From assembly GCA_025354565.1 (NCBI GenBank), contig JANXMQ010000132.1, forward strand, positions 1 to 63,525: 63,525 nucleotides of DNA, written 5' to 3'. Origin of the DNA: Akkermansiaceae bacterium (GTDB lineage Bacteria > Verrucomicrobiota > Verrucomicrobiia > Verrucomicrobiales > Akkermansiaceae). Of the stretch, positions 17,649 through 28,236 are shown in pieces. The first letter of the stretch is position 1, and each line of letters begins with the position of its first letter. The notes beneath the pieces were generated by a model, which saw only the letters and a list, made by a program, of their open reading frames with translations, ran no database searches and had not been told where the DNA came from. A program made the translations under genes and the position numbers.

Positions 17649-18671
17649 GTGCTTGCTTATTATGTGCATGATTTGAATCCGATCGCGTTGCCGATCCATG
17701 GCAACCTGGCATTGCGCTGGTATGGGTTGGCGTATTTGTGCGGCTTCATCGTCGGTTTCCTGCTGTTGCGGCGGCTCGCACGGCGCGGGATGTGGGTGCT
17801 CAAGCCGGAGCAAACGGCGGATTTCATTGCGGCGTCGGCGATGTTCGGGGTGTTTCTGGGTGGGCGTTTGGGCTACATTTTATTTTATGAAATCCCGAGA
17901 TCGGGTTGGGAGAAATTGATGCATGATCCGTTGCTGGTAGTGCGCGTATGGGAGGGCGGCATGGCGAGCCATGGCGGGATCCTCGGACTGGCTATTTTCA
18001 CCTGGCTCTATGCGAAAAAGCACCAGGTGTCTTGGGCCGGTCTGAGCGATGGCCTGTGCGTGGTGGGGCCGCTGGGATTGTTCTTCGGACGGATGGCGAA
18101 TTTCATCAACGGCGAACTCTATGGCCGGGTCACCTATGGCGTCTCATGGGCGGTGAAATTTCCTCTAGCCTTCCTCGATAACAGTGCGCCGGAAGCCATG
18201 AGCTTTGATGCCGCCGCCGCCGCTGCGGTCCATGCCGAGCCGAAACTCGGTCCGCTCTATCAGGCGCTGGCGAGCGCGACAGACGCTGACTACGCGTCGG
18301 CGAGATCCGAGTTGTTTAAAGCGATGCTCGATACGCAGCGCCACTCGGTAAATGTCACGCAAGCCATTGAACCATTCCTTCAGCCACGCCATCCATCGCA
18401 GATCTACGAAGGTCTGCTAGAAGGGTTGCTGCTGTTCGTCATCCTGTGGGGCGTGCGGGTGAAATTTCCCAAAGCACCACATGGGCTTATCACGGGGCTG
18501 TTTTTCGCGCTCTATGCGATTTTCCGCATCTGCGGCGAGCAATTCCGTGAACCGGACGCCGCGATGGTCGGCATTCTAACGAAAGGGCAATTCTTCTCGT
18601 TCTTCATGTTCATCTTCGCCGCCGCGTTCTTCGGACATGCGTGGCGCGGAGCGAAGAAAGTTAGAATCTAG
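17649..18671 (+). CDS. lgt: Prolipoprotein diacylglyceryl transferase
   Basis: Transfers diacylglycerol from phosphatidylglycerol to the lipobox cysteine of prolipoproteins at the inner membrane. I favour the GTG at 17649 (reading MLAYYVHDLNPIAL, as in many Lgt proteins); ATG 17631 adds six residues and cannot be excluded. Motifs: LRWYGLAYLCGF, VFLGGRLGYILFYE, VWEGGMASHGGILG, the signature GLFFGRMANFINGELYGR, and PRHPSQIYEGLLEG. An insertion of about 60 residues, partly Ala-rich (SFDAAAAAAVHAEP), lies between the signature and the RHPSQ block. It is convergent with the ROK kinase gene. Confidence 0.93.
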   Translation: MLAYYVHDLNPIALPIHGNLALRWYGLAYLCGFIVGFLLLRRLARRGMWVLKPEQTADFIAASAMFGVFLGGRLGYILFYEIPRSGWEKLMHDPLLVVRVWEGGMASHGGILGLAIFTWLYAKKHQVSWAGLSDGLCVVGPLGLFFGRMANFINGELYGRVTYGVSWAVKFPLAFLDNSAPEAMSFDAAAAAAVHAEPKLGPLYQALASATDADYASARSELFKAMLDTQRHSVNVTQAIEPFLQPRHPSQIYEGLLEGLLLFVILWGVRVKFPKAPHGLITGLFFALYAIFRICGEQFREPDAAMVGILTKGQFFSFFMFIFAAAFFGHAWRGAKKVRI

Positions 18672-18757
18672 ATTCAGAATCCAGACTCCGGAGGTAGAGG
18701 AATCTCCTCCCTGCGTCTTCATCGGGATTCTTGTTTCTGGACTCTGGGATCTCAACC
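18665..18757. repeat. Low-complexity inverted-repeat element between convergent lgt and ROK genes
   Basis: The gap holds a palindrome AATCTAGATT (18665-18674), the word CAGAATCCAGA (18675-18685), a GGAG/CTCC mini-stem, and on the far side TTCTTGTTTCTGGACTCTGG, roughly the complement of the left half. It could fold into a long imperfect hairpin serving as a bidirectional terminator for lgt and the ROK gene. The 11-base word recurs inside the signal-peptide region of the 45995-49635 gene (49534-49544), so it may belong to a dispersed repeat family. Confidence 0.45.
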
Positions 18758-19777
18758 TATGCTGAACCGCTCCAGAGCTGTGTAGGCCATGCCGATGGCG
18801 GCTGCGGCGTCGCCGCCGATGGCCCACTCGAAGCGGGTGGTCACTTGGTCAGGGTCCAGCGGGCTGTGGCGATAGACCGGCCACGCGCGTTCGATGAAGC
18901 CTTCCTGAATCCATGTCATGTAGAGATCGCGGAAAGAGGTTTCTGCTAGGCCGCCGCCGATCACGACGAGGCCGGGATCCAAGGAGCGCACCATGTCGGC
19001 GATACAGTAACCGAGGACGAAGCCCTGTTGTTTGAAAATCTGGACGGCGAGCGGGTCGCCCTGTTCCGCAAACTCGCGGAGTTTAAAGGCTTTTTCCTCG
19101 ACCGGGGTGTCGCCCGCATTCAGGGCGTGGTCCGCCCATTCCGGTTTTGCGAGTTCGAGGCGGAGGCGGCGGCGCAAGGCGACTAGCGAGACCCACGCCT
19201 CCAAACAGCCTTTGAGTCCGCATGAGCAAAGCGGCAGTTCGCCATCGTCCTCGCGGAACGGCACGCTGATGTGACCGACTTCCAGCGCTAAGCCGTTCGC
19301 CCCCTCGAAGCCGCTGCCACCGGGGAGCACGAAGCCGCCGCCGAGGCCGGTGCCCGGTGCCACTAACAACAAGCTGCCAGAGTGCGCGGGGCGGAGCGCG
19401 TATTCGCCGAGTGCGGCGGCGTTGCCGTCGTTAGTCATGTGAACTGGGACGCCGGTGCGGGCGGCGAGTTTTCCCCGAATGTCCGTGCCGACCCAGTCTT
19501 CACCGAGATTCGCGCGGCCCCAGATCACCCCGTCGCTGCTCGGTGCAGGGACGTCTAGGCCGATCCCGGCGATGGCGCTGCGGGCGATTCCGGCCCCGGT
19601 GGCGAGTTGGTCGAGCGCGTTGTCAAGCTGGCCGAAGGTTGCCTCGTAGCCATTTTTCACCAGGCTTCTAACTTCTGCTAACGGCCCCACCTGCTCGGCG
19701 AGCTGATTGACCAGAACCGCCTTGACCGTGGTGCCGCCGATGTCGAGGCCAGCGAAATAAGAAGCGTCATTTGCCAT
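18752..19777 (-). CDS. ROK-family sugar kinase (glucokinase-like)
   Basis: Encodes 341 residues from ATG 19777 (MANDASYFAGLDIGGT); an in-frame start at 19813 adds a polar leader. The ATP phosphate-binding motif is AGLDIGGTTVKAV. Sugar-binding and catalytic blocks are HMTNDGNAAALGEY (catalytic Asp), APGTGLGGGFVLPGG, LEVGHISVP and the ROK zinc motif CSCGLKGCLEAW. GLVVIGGGLAETS follows near the C-terminus. It probably phosphorylates glucose or a related hexose in the cytoplasm; the precise sugar is not readable. Confidence 0.88.
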   Translation of the reverse strand: MANDASYFAGLDIGGTTVKAVLVNQLAEQVGPLAEVRSLVKNGYEATFGQLDNALDQLATGAGIARSAIAGIGLDVPAPSSDGVIWGRANLGEDWVGTDIRGKLAARTGVPVHMTNDGNAAALGEYALRPAHSGSLLLVAPGTGLGGGFVLPGGSGFEGANGLALEVGHISVPFREDDGELPLCSCGLKGCLEAWVSLVALRRRLRLELAKPEWADHALNAGDTPVEEKAFKLREFAEQGDPLAVQIFKQQGFVLGYCIADMVRSLDPGLVVIGGGLAETSFRDLYMTWIQEGFIERAWPVYRHSPLDPDQVTTRFEWAIGGDAAAAIGMAYTALERFSIG

Positions 19778-19837
19778 GACCGTGAGCGTGTTTTCCCGCG
19801 CGGTGGGTGTCAAGAAATTGGGGGCTTGCGACGTGAT

Positions 19838-20911
19838 TCACATTCCAGCCTCTGCCAGGCGTTCGTCCATCTCGGTCTTCTGGAGTTCTTGGGTAAATTC
19901 GGTTAAATCGCCAGCAATCACGCCTGCTAGATTGTGCGAGGTGAAGCCGATGCGATGGTCGGTGATGCGAGACTGGGGGAAATTGTAGGTGCGGATTTTT
20001 TCCGAGCGATCACCGGAGCCGATGAGCGAGCGGCGGTGGCTGGAGTAGGCTTCCTGTTGCTCACGGAGCTTCTGTTCGTATAGCTTGGAGCGGAGGATTT
20101 GCAGCGCCATTTCCTTATTCTTAATCTGCGAGCGGCCGTCCTCGCAGCGAACGTAAAGGCCGGTGGGTAGGTGGAAAATCTGCACAGCGGACTCGGTGCG
20201 GTTGACGTGCTGACCGCCTGCGCCACCTGCACGGCAGACTTCGATGCGCAGGTCCTCGGGTTTCAGTTCGACATCCACTTCCTCCGCTTCCGGCAACACG
20301 GCGACGGTGACGGTGGAGGTGTGGACGCGGCCCTGGGTCTCGGTGGCCGGGACGCGCTGGACGCGGTGGACGCCGGATTCGTATTTCAAATAACGGAATA
20401 CCTCCTGCCCGGTGACTTTGAGGATGACCTCCTTGAAGCCACCGACTTCGGACGGGCTGCTGCCGAGGTGTTCGCATTTCCAGCCACGGAGGTCGGAATA
20501 GCGCTGGTACATCCGCATTAGCTCGGCGGCGAAGAGTGATGCCTCATCGCCCCCGGCCCCGGCGCGGATCTCGATCAGCGCGTCGCGATCCTCGTTCGGA
20601 TCGGCGGGGAGCAAGGCGTATTGGAGGTCGGTGGCGAGTTGGGCGATTTCCATTTCAAGGCCGGGAATTTCCTCGGTGGCCATTGCGGAAAAGTCCGGGT
20701 CGTCGGACTTGGCGAGTTCCAGATTATCGACGAGGTGGCGTTTGGCGGCTTCGATTTTATCCCAGAGCGCGAGGGTTTGCTTGAGTTTTCCGTGTTCGCG
20801 GAGGATCTCGGTGGCGCGCTTGGGGTCGGCAAAAAGTTCTGGATCGCCGATGGCTTCGGACAATTCCGAGAAACGGTCGCGGCGTTTGGAGATGAGCGTG
20901 GAGTAGTCCAT
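19838..20911 (-). CDS. prfA: Peptide chain release factor 1
   Basis: Recognises UAA and UAG and triggers peptide release. ATG 20911 (MDYSTLISKRRDRFSEL, 357 residues) matches the usual RF1 start; the frame is open upstream to 21016 but that extension looks non-coding. Motifs: AGAGGDEASLFAAEL, HRVQRVPATETQGRVHTS with the PAT tripeptide of RF1, and GAGGQHVNRTESAV with the catalytic GGQ. Usual length and domain order. It lies 60 bp upstream of the ROK kinase gene on the same strand. Confidence 0.95.
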   Translation of the reverse strand: MDYSTLISKRRDRFSELSEAIGDPELFADPKRATEILREHGKLKQTLALWDKIEAAKRHLVDNLELAKSDDPDFSAMATEEIPGLEMEIAQLATDLQYALLPADPNEDRDALIEIRAGAGGDEASLFAAELMRMYQRYSDLRGWKCEHLGSSPSEVGGFKEVILKVTGQEVFRYLKYESGVHRVQRVPATETQGRVHTSTVTVAVLPEAEEVDVELKPEDLRIEVCRAGGAGGQHVNRTESAVQIFHLPTGLYVRCEDGRSQIKNKEMALQILRSKLYEQKLREQQEAYSSHRRSLIGSGDRSEKIRTYNFPQSRITDHRIGFTSHNLAGVIAGDLTEFTQELQKTEMDERLAEAGM

Positions 20912-21254
20912 GTGACAGAAAAAAGCGCGGGCGGGAAACTGGGATGCGGCCACGGGAAATGCAAGGGAAGGAAAATGCGCCGCCGTGGCGGAAGCCTTCC
21001 AAGCCACCCCCGCCAACCGCGCGAGATTCAGCCATCAAGTAAATCAGGTGGCGTGCGTTCTCACCTGGCCGGGCCCAGCGCAACAGTCTATTTTGAAAAT
21101 CCCATGATGAAAGTCCTGCCCCATCGCGATGATTGTTCAGTTCGCACGATCGAATTGGCGAAATCCCACGGCTTGTTGGAACTTCCAAACAGCTCGTCCG
21201 GCCCGGCAACGCTTGGGGTGAACAGATGCACCCGCTTTTTTCAAACCAAGCGAT

Positions 21255-21557
21255 TCACGTTAAGGTGATGGAATAGATCTCGTGCTTGAAATGGGCGAGC
21301 AGCATTTGGGAAAATCTGCCGTGGTAGCTTGCGTAAAGCGAACTGCTCATTTTTTCCCCAGATTTGCCGAGGATCTTGAACTTTAGGACGGTGGAGACTT
21401 CCGACTCCAGCCAGGCTTGGTCCCGCAGGGATTCTGCGGTGTGGGTGAAGTCGCCATCCTTATCGTAGGACCAGGTGTCGATGACTTTGTCGTCGATTGC
21501 TTTTTTGATTTCGATCAGCAGATCGGCGGGATTCTGAGTGTTGATGGAGATGGCCAT
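21255..21557 (-). CDS. Hypothetical protein, 100 residues
   Basis: A small soluble-looking acidic/basic mixed protein starting MAISINTQNPADLLIEIKKA and containing DTWSYDKDGDFTHTAESL and SEVSTVLKFKILGKSGEKM. No signal peptide, no membrane helix, no recognised motif. The alternation of strands and helices and the lack of competing ORFs on either strand support it as a real gene. I do not recognise a family. Confidence 0.6.
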   Translation of the reverse strand: MAISINTQNPADLLIEIKKAIDDKVIDTWSYDKDGDFTHTAESLRDQAWLESEVSTVLKFKILGKSGEKMSSSLYASYHGRFSQMLLAHFKHEIYSITLT

Positions 21558-21759
21558 GAGGTGGGGAAATTTAAATGCGGTACTTAGAGGCGGGCAACCG
21601 CTATTTCGCCGCGTTGGAAAGCGAGAGGCGCCCCGGTATTCTCAAGCCGGTGAAAGCGGCCTTACCGGCGGGGATTTGCGGATGCTGGATTTGGCTTCGA
21701 CTTACCCTTGGGCTCGGCTTTGGAGTCGCAGCGGGTGAAGGTGAAAATGTACTCGCCCG

Positions 21760-22860
21760 TCACCAATTGAGCTTTTCAAGGGCCTTGGGCAGGAAGACGC
21801 CGTCCTTGCGGATGAGTTTGCCGTCGAAGCGGATCTCGCCGCCGCCCCAGTCTTTGCGTTGGATGCTGACCATGTCCCAGTGGACTTGCGAGCGGTTGCC
21901 ATTGTCGGCATCTTCGTAGGCTTGGCCGGGGGTGAAGTGGAAGGAGCCGGCGATTTTCTCGTCGAAGTGGATGTCGCGCATTGGTTCGCGGATGATTGGG
22001 TGGAAGCCGAGTGCGAACTCGCCGATGTAGCGCGCGCCCTCGTCGCTATCGAGAATCTGGTTGAGCTGCTTGGTCTTGGCGCCGGCCTCGGCCTTGACGA
22101 TTTTGCCTTTTGAAAACTCTAGCCGAATACCGTCGAAGGGGATGCCCTGATAGATGGTGGGGGCGTTGTAGAAGATGTGGCCCTCTGCGGAATCGCGGAC
22201 GGGGGAGGTGAAGACTTCGCCGTCTGGGACATTGTAGTTTCCGCCACTGGCAAGGGCGGGGATGCCCTTGATGGAGAACTTGAGATGGGTGTCGGGGCCG
22301 ATGATTTCAACGTCGTTGGTTTTGTTCATCAGGGCTTTGAGCGCGTTCATGGCGGGAACGAGTGCCTTGTAGTCGAGCAGGCAGACCTTGAAGTAGAAGT
22401 CTTCGAAGGCCTCGGTGCTCATGCCTGCTTGCTGCGCCATGGAGGGGGTGGGCCAGCGCAGGACGCACCACTTGGTTTTCTTGACGCGGTGGTCGAGGAC
22501 GGGGCGCATGTGTTTCATGGCGAGCTTCATCCGTTCCGCTGGGACATCGGAGTTTTCGGCGATGTTCAGGCCGCCGCGGATGGCGATGTAGGCGTCCATG
22601 TCCTTCATTTCCGCGAGCAGGTGTTTGGCGATGATTTCATACTGGCCGTCATCCGCGCCCTTCATCATCTCGCGGGTGAGGCGGCCTTGGTGGAGCTTGA
22701 TGAATGGCAGCGCACCCTTGGCCCGCGCCTCGCGGATGAGGGCGAGGCCGATGGAGTCGGGCACGTCGTGGAGGTCGATGAGGACCTTTTCGCCCTTTTT
22801 CAGGGAGGTGGAATAGCGGACCAGTTGGCGGGCGAGGGCGTCGATGCGGGCGTCGTGCAT
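21760..22860 (-). CDS. M29-family metallo-aminopeptidase
   Basis: Encodes 366 residues from ATG 22860 ([20 protein letters not shown]). The in-frame extension to 22995 would overlap the divergent glutaredoxin gene and looks non-coding. M29/AmpS features: [14 protein letters not shown] region, [18 protein letters not shown]-like block, [12 protein letters not shown] (metal-ligand Glu), [29 protein letters not shown], and near the C-terminus [20 protein letters not shown] with SQVHWDMV. It hydrolyses N-terminal residues from peptides in the cytoplasm using two metal ions. Confidence 0.9.
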   Translation of the reverse strand: MHDARIDALARQLVRYSTSLKKGEKVLIDLHDVPDSIGLALIREARAKGALPFIKLHQGRLTREMMKGADDGQYEIIAKHLLAEMKDMDAYIAIRGGLNIAENSDVPAERMKLAMKHMRPVLDHRVKKTKWCVLRWPTPSMAQQAGMSTEAFEDFYFKVCLLDYKALVPAMNALKALMNKTNDVEIIGPDTHLKFSIKGIPALASGGNYNVPDGEVFTSPVRDSAEGHIFYNAPTIYQGIPFDGIRLEFSKGKIVKAEAGAKTKQLNQILDSDEGARYIGEFALGFHPIIREPMRDIHFDEKIAGSFHFTPGQAYEDADNGNRSQVHWDMVSIQRKDWGGGEIRFDGKLIRKDGVFLPKALEKLNW

Positions 22861-22969
22861 AAGTCTGTGAGTAGCGGCGGGGGAGCCGATTTCCAAGCGC
22901 CAATTCGAGGGTTCTTCCACGCTTGCGGTTTCGCATCCGCGCTCTATTCTACCACCAACCATTAACGAC

Positions 22970-23341
22970 ATGTCTGAACCATCCCCGAAAATCACCGCCT
23001 ATCTCAAAACCTTTTGCGGCTGGAGCGAAGGCGTCCGCGCCATTATGCGGAAATACGAACTACCCTACGAAGAGAAGGACATCATCAAGAATCCGGCTTT
23101 CCGTTGGGAAATGGAGCAACGCAGCGGCCAATCGCTCTCGCCCTGCGTGGAAATCGACGGCCACATGCTGCCGGACATCAGCGGCGAGGAAGTGGAAAAA
23201 TGGATGCTGGAAAACGGCTATCTCCAGTCCAACGACGCCACCCCGGATGCTCCGATCAATTCCTCCTGCACCGACGAGCAACACGCGGAAATGGCACTCG
23301 GTCGCTCGCCGATTCCAGGAAAAATCCGGTTTTTCGGCTGA
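22970..23341 (+). CDS. Glutaredoxin-family protein with CGWS active site
   Basis: Encodes 123 residues. The thioredoxin fold begins [20 protein letters not shown], with the CxxS (monothiol-like) active site CGWS. The cis-Pro equivalent lies in [18 protein letters not shown]. The C-terminal 40 residues ([20 protein letters not shown]) extend beyond a normal glutaredoxin. It likely handles glutathione or Fe-S chemistry; the lack of a second active-site Cys argues against disulfide reduction by the dithiol mechanism. It is divergent from the M29 peptidase and 52 bp upstream of the ECF sigma gene. Confidence 0.82.
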   Translation: MSEPSPKITAYLKTFCGWSEGVRAIMRKYELPYEEKDIIKNPAFRWEMEQRSGQSLSPCVEIDGHMLPDISGEEVEKWMLENGYLQSNDATPDAPINSSCTDEQHAEMALGRSPIPGKIRFFG

Positions 23342-23393
23342 TTACGATTTCTCAGACAATAACTCATCCAGACGGCATTTTCTCTCCTGAACG

Positions 23394-23921
23394 ATGAATC
23401 CTCCCGCAAGCGCATGGAAACAGTGGTTGGCCGAAAACGGCCCGCGGCTGCTGTTGTTCGCGCGGGGTTGGAGCAATTCCCGGCAGGATGCCGAGGATCT
23501 CGTCCAAGAGGCGATCCTGCGGATGTGGCATCACCAAGCCGACAAGGGCGAGGGGCCACCGGATCTGCCGCTCGTCTTTTCCACCATCCGCTTCTGCGGC
23601 CTCAATCACCATCGCAGCGAGACCCGCCGCCGGAAGCGTGAGGAATCGGTTATCTATCTGAATGATTTCCAGGATGTCTGGCTTGATCCGGTGCTGGAAG
23701 AGGACGAGGAAGCGGTGATCCTGCGCGAAGCCGTCCAGCATCTCAGCCCGAAGTTGCGTGAGGTGGTGGTGATGAAATTCTGGGGCGGGCTTACGTTTTT
23801 GCAAATTTCAGAGACCCTTGCGATTTCGCCCAATACGGCGGCCTCGCGCTATCGCTACGCATTGGAACAACTGGCGCACGAACTGCGCCGCGTGAAGGAG
23901 GACCGCCATGCAAGCGCCTGA
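23394..23921 (+). CDS. ECF-type RNA polymerase sigma factor
   Basis: Encodes 175 residues. Region 2 includes WSNSRQDAEDLVQEAILRMW, and region 4 includes LREVVVMKFWGGLTFLQISE with SPNTAASRYRYALEQLAHEL as the helix-turn-helix. There is no N-terminal region 1, as usual for ECF factors. Its end overlaps the next gene by 14 bases, implying translational coupling with a membrane-bound partner that looks like its anti-sigma factor. Confidence 0.9.
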   Translation: MNPPASAWKQWLAENGPRLLLFARGWSNSRQDAEDLVQEAILRMWHHQADKGEGPPDLPLVFSTIRFCGLNHHRSETRRRKREESVIYLNDFQDVWLDPVLEEDEEAVILREAVQHLSPKLREVVVMKFWGGLTFLQISETLAISPNTAASRYRYALEQLAHELRRVKEDRHASA

Positions 23922-24840
23922 TCCCATCGCCGCTGTTGAGGCCGCGATGGCCCGACTGATGCCGCCGGCCTTGAGTCAGAATGGCCAGTTTGAGATCGAG
24001 GCCATGCTCGACGAACTCGCCGGCTCGGAGGCTAACAATATCACCGCGATCCGGCCGAACAAATGGCTCGCGCGCTGCCTGATCGGTGGCGGGATCGCTG
24101 CTGGAATCGGGGCCTTGTGTGCGCTTTTCCCGATGCTCCGCAATTCTCCCGAGTCGCAAGTGGCAGTCAATGCGCCATCGGCTGAGGGACTGGTGCTCGT
24201 CAGTCAATCCGACCGGATCGAGTCCATGACCGATGACGGTTGGCACGCGCAAGCAGATGGTTCGGCCATGCGTGTCCTGCGCCTCAAGACCGTCCAGGAA
24301 AACAATGTGCGCGACGCGAAATCTGGAATGATCGTCCAGATTTCGGAACCTCGCGAAGAAACCTTGCAGGTGCCCGCCAGCGAACTGCCGCGCGTTTCCA
24401 AACCCGGAGAGGAAGTCGTGATCTCGACCTTCCGCGCGGGCAAACCGCTGCAAGTGAAGCTGAAACTCGGTGCCTCGCCGCTGCCGCAGAAGCCATTTAC
24501 CGGGGAAATGGTCGAAGCTGCGATCCTGCCCACTGGTTCTCCCAGCCCGGCGCGGGTCGCGAATTTCGCGGACAAGGCCGCCTGTTTTGCCAATGCCGAG
24601 GGTCGTGCCGTGGTCAGCCACCATGGCGATGCCTTCAACGTGAAAATCACCGGACCGCAGGCGCAATCGATCTTTACGGGGGAATTGTCCGGCGATGAAC
24701 CGCTCAGCCAAGTGCCGGAAAACTGGCGTGGAAAAATCAAAGTGCTCTGTCGGACTCTCGACCAGGCGCTTGATGCTGGCCTGACGCCAGAACGCCAGCC
24801 ACAGCCGCGCGTCACGCCGCCCGTGTCCGACGAGCCTTGA
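23908..24840 (+). CDS. Membrane protein, probable anti-sigma factor for the adjacent ECF sigma
   Basis: Encodes 310 residues. A cytoplasmic N-terminus of about 45 residues (AMARLMPPALSQNGQFEIEA) is followed by one membrane helix (LARCLIGGGIAAGIGALCAL) and a periplasmic domain of 230 residues without recognised motifs. No canonical zinc-binding H-x3-C-x2-C is seen. Identification as anti-sigma comes from topology and the 14-base overlap with the sigma gene, not from sequence family. The envelope signal it may sense is unknown. Confidence 0.65.
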   Translation: MQAPDPIAAVEAAMARLMPPALSQNGQFEIEAMLDELAGSEANNITAIRPNKWLARCLIGGGIAAGIGALCALFPMLRNSPESQVAVNAPSAEGLVLVSQSDRIESMTDDGWHAQADGSAMRVLRLKTVQENNVRDAKSGMIVQISEPREETLQVPASELPRVSKPGEEVVISTFRAGKPLQVKLKLGASPLPQKPFTGEMVEAAILPTGSPSPARVANFADKAACFANAEGRAVVSHHGDAFNVKITGPQAQSIFTGELSGDEPLSQVPENWRGKIKVLCRTLDQALDAGLTPERQPQPRVTPPVSDEP

Positions 24841-24911
24841 AATAACAGGTCCAGCAGATTTCCCGAGGGAATGCCTTGCGTTTTTCTACTCGGCTTCCCA
24901 TCTTCCGCCGC

Positions 24912-26753
24912 ATGCATCCTGACGTGGCGAAGCTGGTTGAGGCCGGCCGCATTCCTAAACCTGTCGGCGAGCGCCTTTCCCAGTTGGCTCCCGGAAACTT
25001 TTGTCTTCATAAATCCTTCGGTGCCGGTAAGGTGATCGACTGGGATCTCCCGGCAAAAAAAGTCACCATCGACTTCGAAAAATCGACGGGCCAGACGATG
25101 GAACTTCAATTTGCCTTCCAAAAAACCGAGTGGATCGGCCCCGAAGATTTCCGCGCGAAAAAAATCGAGCAAATCGAGGAACTCCGCGCTCTGGTGAAAA
25201 GCGACCCGCTCAAGCTCATCGTCCACCTCCTCGAAAGCCACGGCGGCAGCATGACGGGCGACGCCTTGGAAAAGGAACTCTCCGGCACCGTCATCCCTGA
25301 GGCGAATTTCAAAAAATGGTGGGATGTGACGAAGAAAACCCTCCGCGAGAGCCGCCTTGCCTCCGTTCCCCAGAAACGCACCGATGCAATCGTCCTTCGC
25401 GTCGGCGACCGCAGCCCGGCCGAAGCACTCGTCGCGGATTTCGAAGCCGCCCGCGATATCAAGGGCATGATCCGCGCCCTCGAGGCCATCGCCGCCGACA
25501 TCGGAGCTTTTGAAAATGACACGGATGCCCTCAAACGCCTCCTCAACGACATCGACGAAGGGGCGAAAAAAGCCGCTCGCGTCCAGCTCGGTCAAGCGCT
25601 CCAACTCGTCGCCGCCCGCGACGAAGTAATCGGCTCATCCAAGGCCCTCGAGCTCGATCCCAATGCCGTCCGGCTCTCGGACCTCCTGCTTTCTGCCGAT
25701 ACGACTCGCCTCGCCGAGGAGGCCGGCACGTTGCCATCCGGACGCCAACGCGCGGTTTATGAAGCCTTCCCAGACGCCTTTGCCGAGGACTGGGTCAGCA
25801 AGATCGTTCAAGTCTTCGATCGCGTCGGCGCACGCGGCGTCACGGAAATTGCACGGATCCTGCTTGAGCGTGACTCGATGCCCGCTCTCGTCAATCATCT
25901 CCGCTCCGCCATCGCCCGACGCGCCCTTGGGCCGGACGCTTTGATCTGGGTCTGCCGCGAGCGCAAAGGTCCGTCGCAGGAAATTTTTAGCGCGGATGTC
26001 GGTGCCTCGGTCCTCAATCTGCTGGAAAACGACCACCTCTCGGACGGCCCGCGAAAAACCTCGCGCCTTCAGTCTCTGCTCGGCGATGACAAGACTCTTC
26101 TAACGGATCTCGTCGCGATCATGGACATCAACGAGACCCGCAATTTCGGCCGTCGCCTGCTCGATTGCCCGGTCTTCGGCGACTTGGAGAAAAAATCCCT
26201 CATGGCCCGCATCATCAAGGCCCGCCCGGAAACTGCCGAGCTCGTCAGCGGTGCCAACCAGAAACGCCCGGATGAAATCCTCCTCGTCTCCTGGGAAAGT
26301 CTCGAAAAGAAAAAGGCCGAACTCGACGACCTGATCCGCAACAAGATTCCTCAAAACCTCAACGACGTAAAAATCGCCCGTTCCTATGGCGACCTCCGCG
26401 AGAATTTCGAATACAAGTCCGCCAAGGATCTGGAGAAATATCTCGCCCACCGCCGGAACGCGCTGGAGAAGGAAATCACCAATTCCCGTGGCACGGATTT
26501 CAAAGGCTCTGACGCCAGCAAGGTCAATATCGGCACCGTCGTCACCCTAACCAATGCTGCTGGCTTTGAAATCGTCATGACGGTGTTAGGAGCCTGGGAT
26601 TCCATTCCCGAAACCAAAACGGTTTCTTATCTATCAGAAGTCGGCAAGGCCCTCCTCAACCGCGCGCCGGGCGACATCGTTCAGGTCCGCGACGAGCTAA
26701 CCGAAGTCATGGAACCCCTAACCATCACTTCGATCCGTCCTTTTAATCCTTAA
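24912..26753 (+). CDS. GreA/GreB-type transcription elongation factor with long N-terminal extension
   Basis: Encodes 613 residues from ATG 24912; a TTG at 24876 is in frame. The last 150 residues are GreA-like: a coiled-coil hairpin carrying ARSYGDLRENFEYKSAKDLE (the acidic tip residues that reach the polymerase catalytic centre) and a C-terminal FKBP-like domain with IGTVVTLTNAAGFEIVMTVL and LLNRAPGDIVQV. GreA itself is about 158 residues, so some 450 residues are extra. The extension begins with a beta-rich part (SFGAGKVIDWDLPAKKVTID) and continues as helical repeats. The same architecture is known in Verrucomicrobia. Expected role: rescue of backtracked RNA polymerase; the extension's role is unknown. 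Confidence 0.88.
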   Translation: MHPDVAKLVEAGRIPKPVGERLSQLAPGNFCLHKSFGAGKVIDWDLPAKKVTIDFEKSTGQTMELQFAFQKTEWIGPEDFRAKKIEQIEELRALVKSDPLKLIVHLLESHGGSMTGDALEKELSGTVIPEANFKKWWDVTKKTLRESRLASVPQKRTDAIVLRVGDRSPAEALVADFEAARDIKGMIRALEAIAADIGAFENDTDALKRLLNDIDEGAKKAARVQLGQALQLVAARDEVIGSSKALELDPNAVRLSDLLLSADTTRLAEEAGTLPSGRQRAVYEAFPDAFAEDWVSKIVQVFDRVGARGVTEIARILLERDSMPALVNHLRSAIARRALGPDALIWVCRERKGPSQEIFSADVGASVLNLLENDHLSDGPRKTSRLQSLLGDDKTLLTDLVAIMDINETRNFGRRLLDCPVFGDLEKKSLMARIIKARPETAELVSGANQKRPDEILLVSWESLEKKKAELDDLIRNKIPQNLNDVKIARSYGDLRENFEYKSAKDLEKYLAHRRNALEKEITNSRGTDFKGSDASKVNIGTVVTLTNAAGFEIVMTVLGAWDSIPETKTVSYLSEVGKALLNRAPGDIVQVRDELTEVMEPLTITSIRPFNP

Positions 26754-26756
26754 AGA

Positions 26757-26855
26757 CGCAAGACATAAGACGGGATGACATAAGAGAAGACGCGTTCTCA
26801 TCTCAACCTTTTATCTTAATCTTGTGTCTTAAAGTCTCATGTCTTGCGACTCAAA
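26757..26855. repeat. AAGAC/GTCTT inverted-repeat element between the GreA-like gene and eno
   Basis: The left half repeats AAGAC every 7 bases or so (gacgcAAGACatAAGACggg). The right half carries the complementary GTCTT series ending GTCTTGCGAC. The outermost arms (26757-26773 and about 26831-26847) pair over 15 of 17 positions, so RNA from this gap could form a long imperfect hairpin. It may end transcription of the upstream gene or stabilise its 3' end. It is low-complexity sequence and not coding. Confidence 0.5.
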
Positions 26856-26861
26856 ATCTGA

Positions 26862-28199
<1,338 letters not shown>

Positions 28200-28236
28200 G
28201 GTGCCGGGACATTCCTGTCCCTTCTTCCTGAATCAC

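Noticed and set aside
20912-21016. N-terminal extension of release factor 1
   Set aside because: RF1 proteins start at the MDYSTL-type position; the extension is low in structure and unlike the family.
22177-22965. Long + strand open frame of 262 codons opposite the M29 peptidase
   Set aside because: It is the antisense shadow of the peptidase; the minus frame has all the family motifs.
24204-25604. 466-codon minus-strand open frame
   Set aside because: Runs antisense across the anti-sigma and GreA-like genes, both clearly coding on the + strand.
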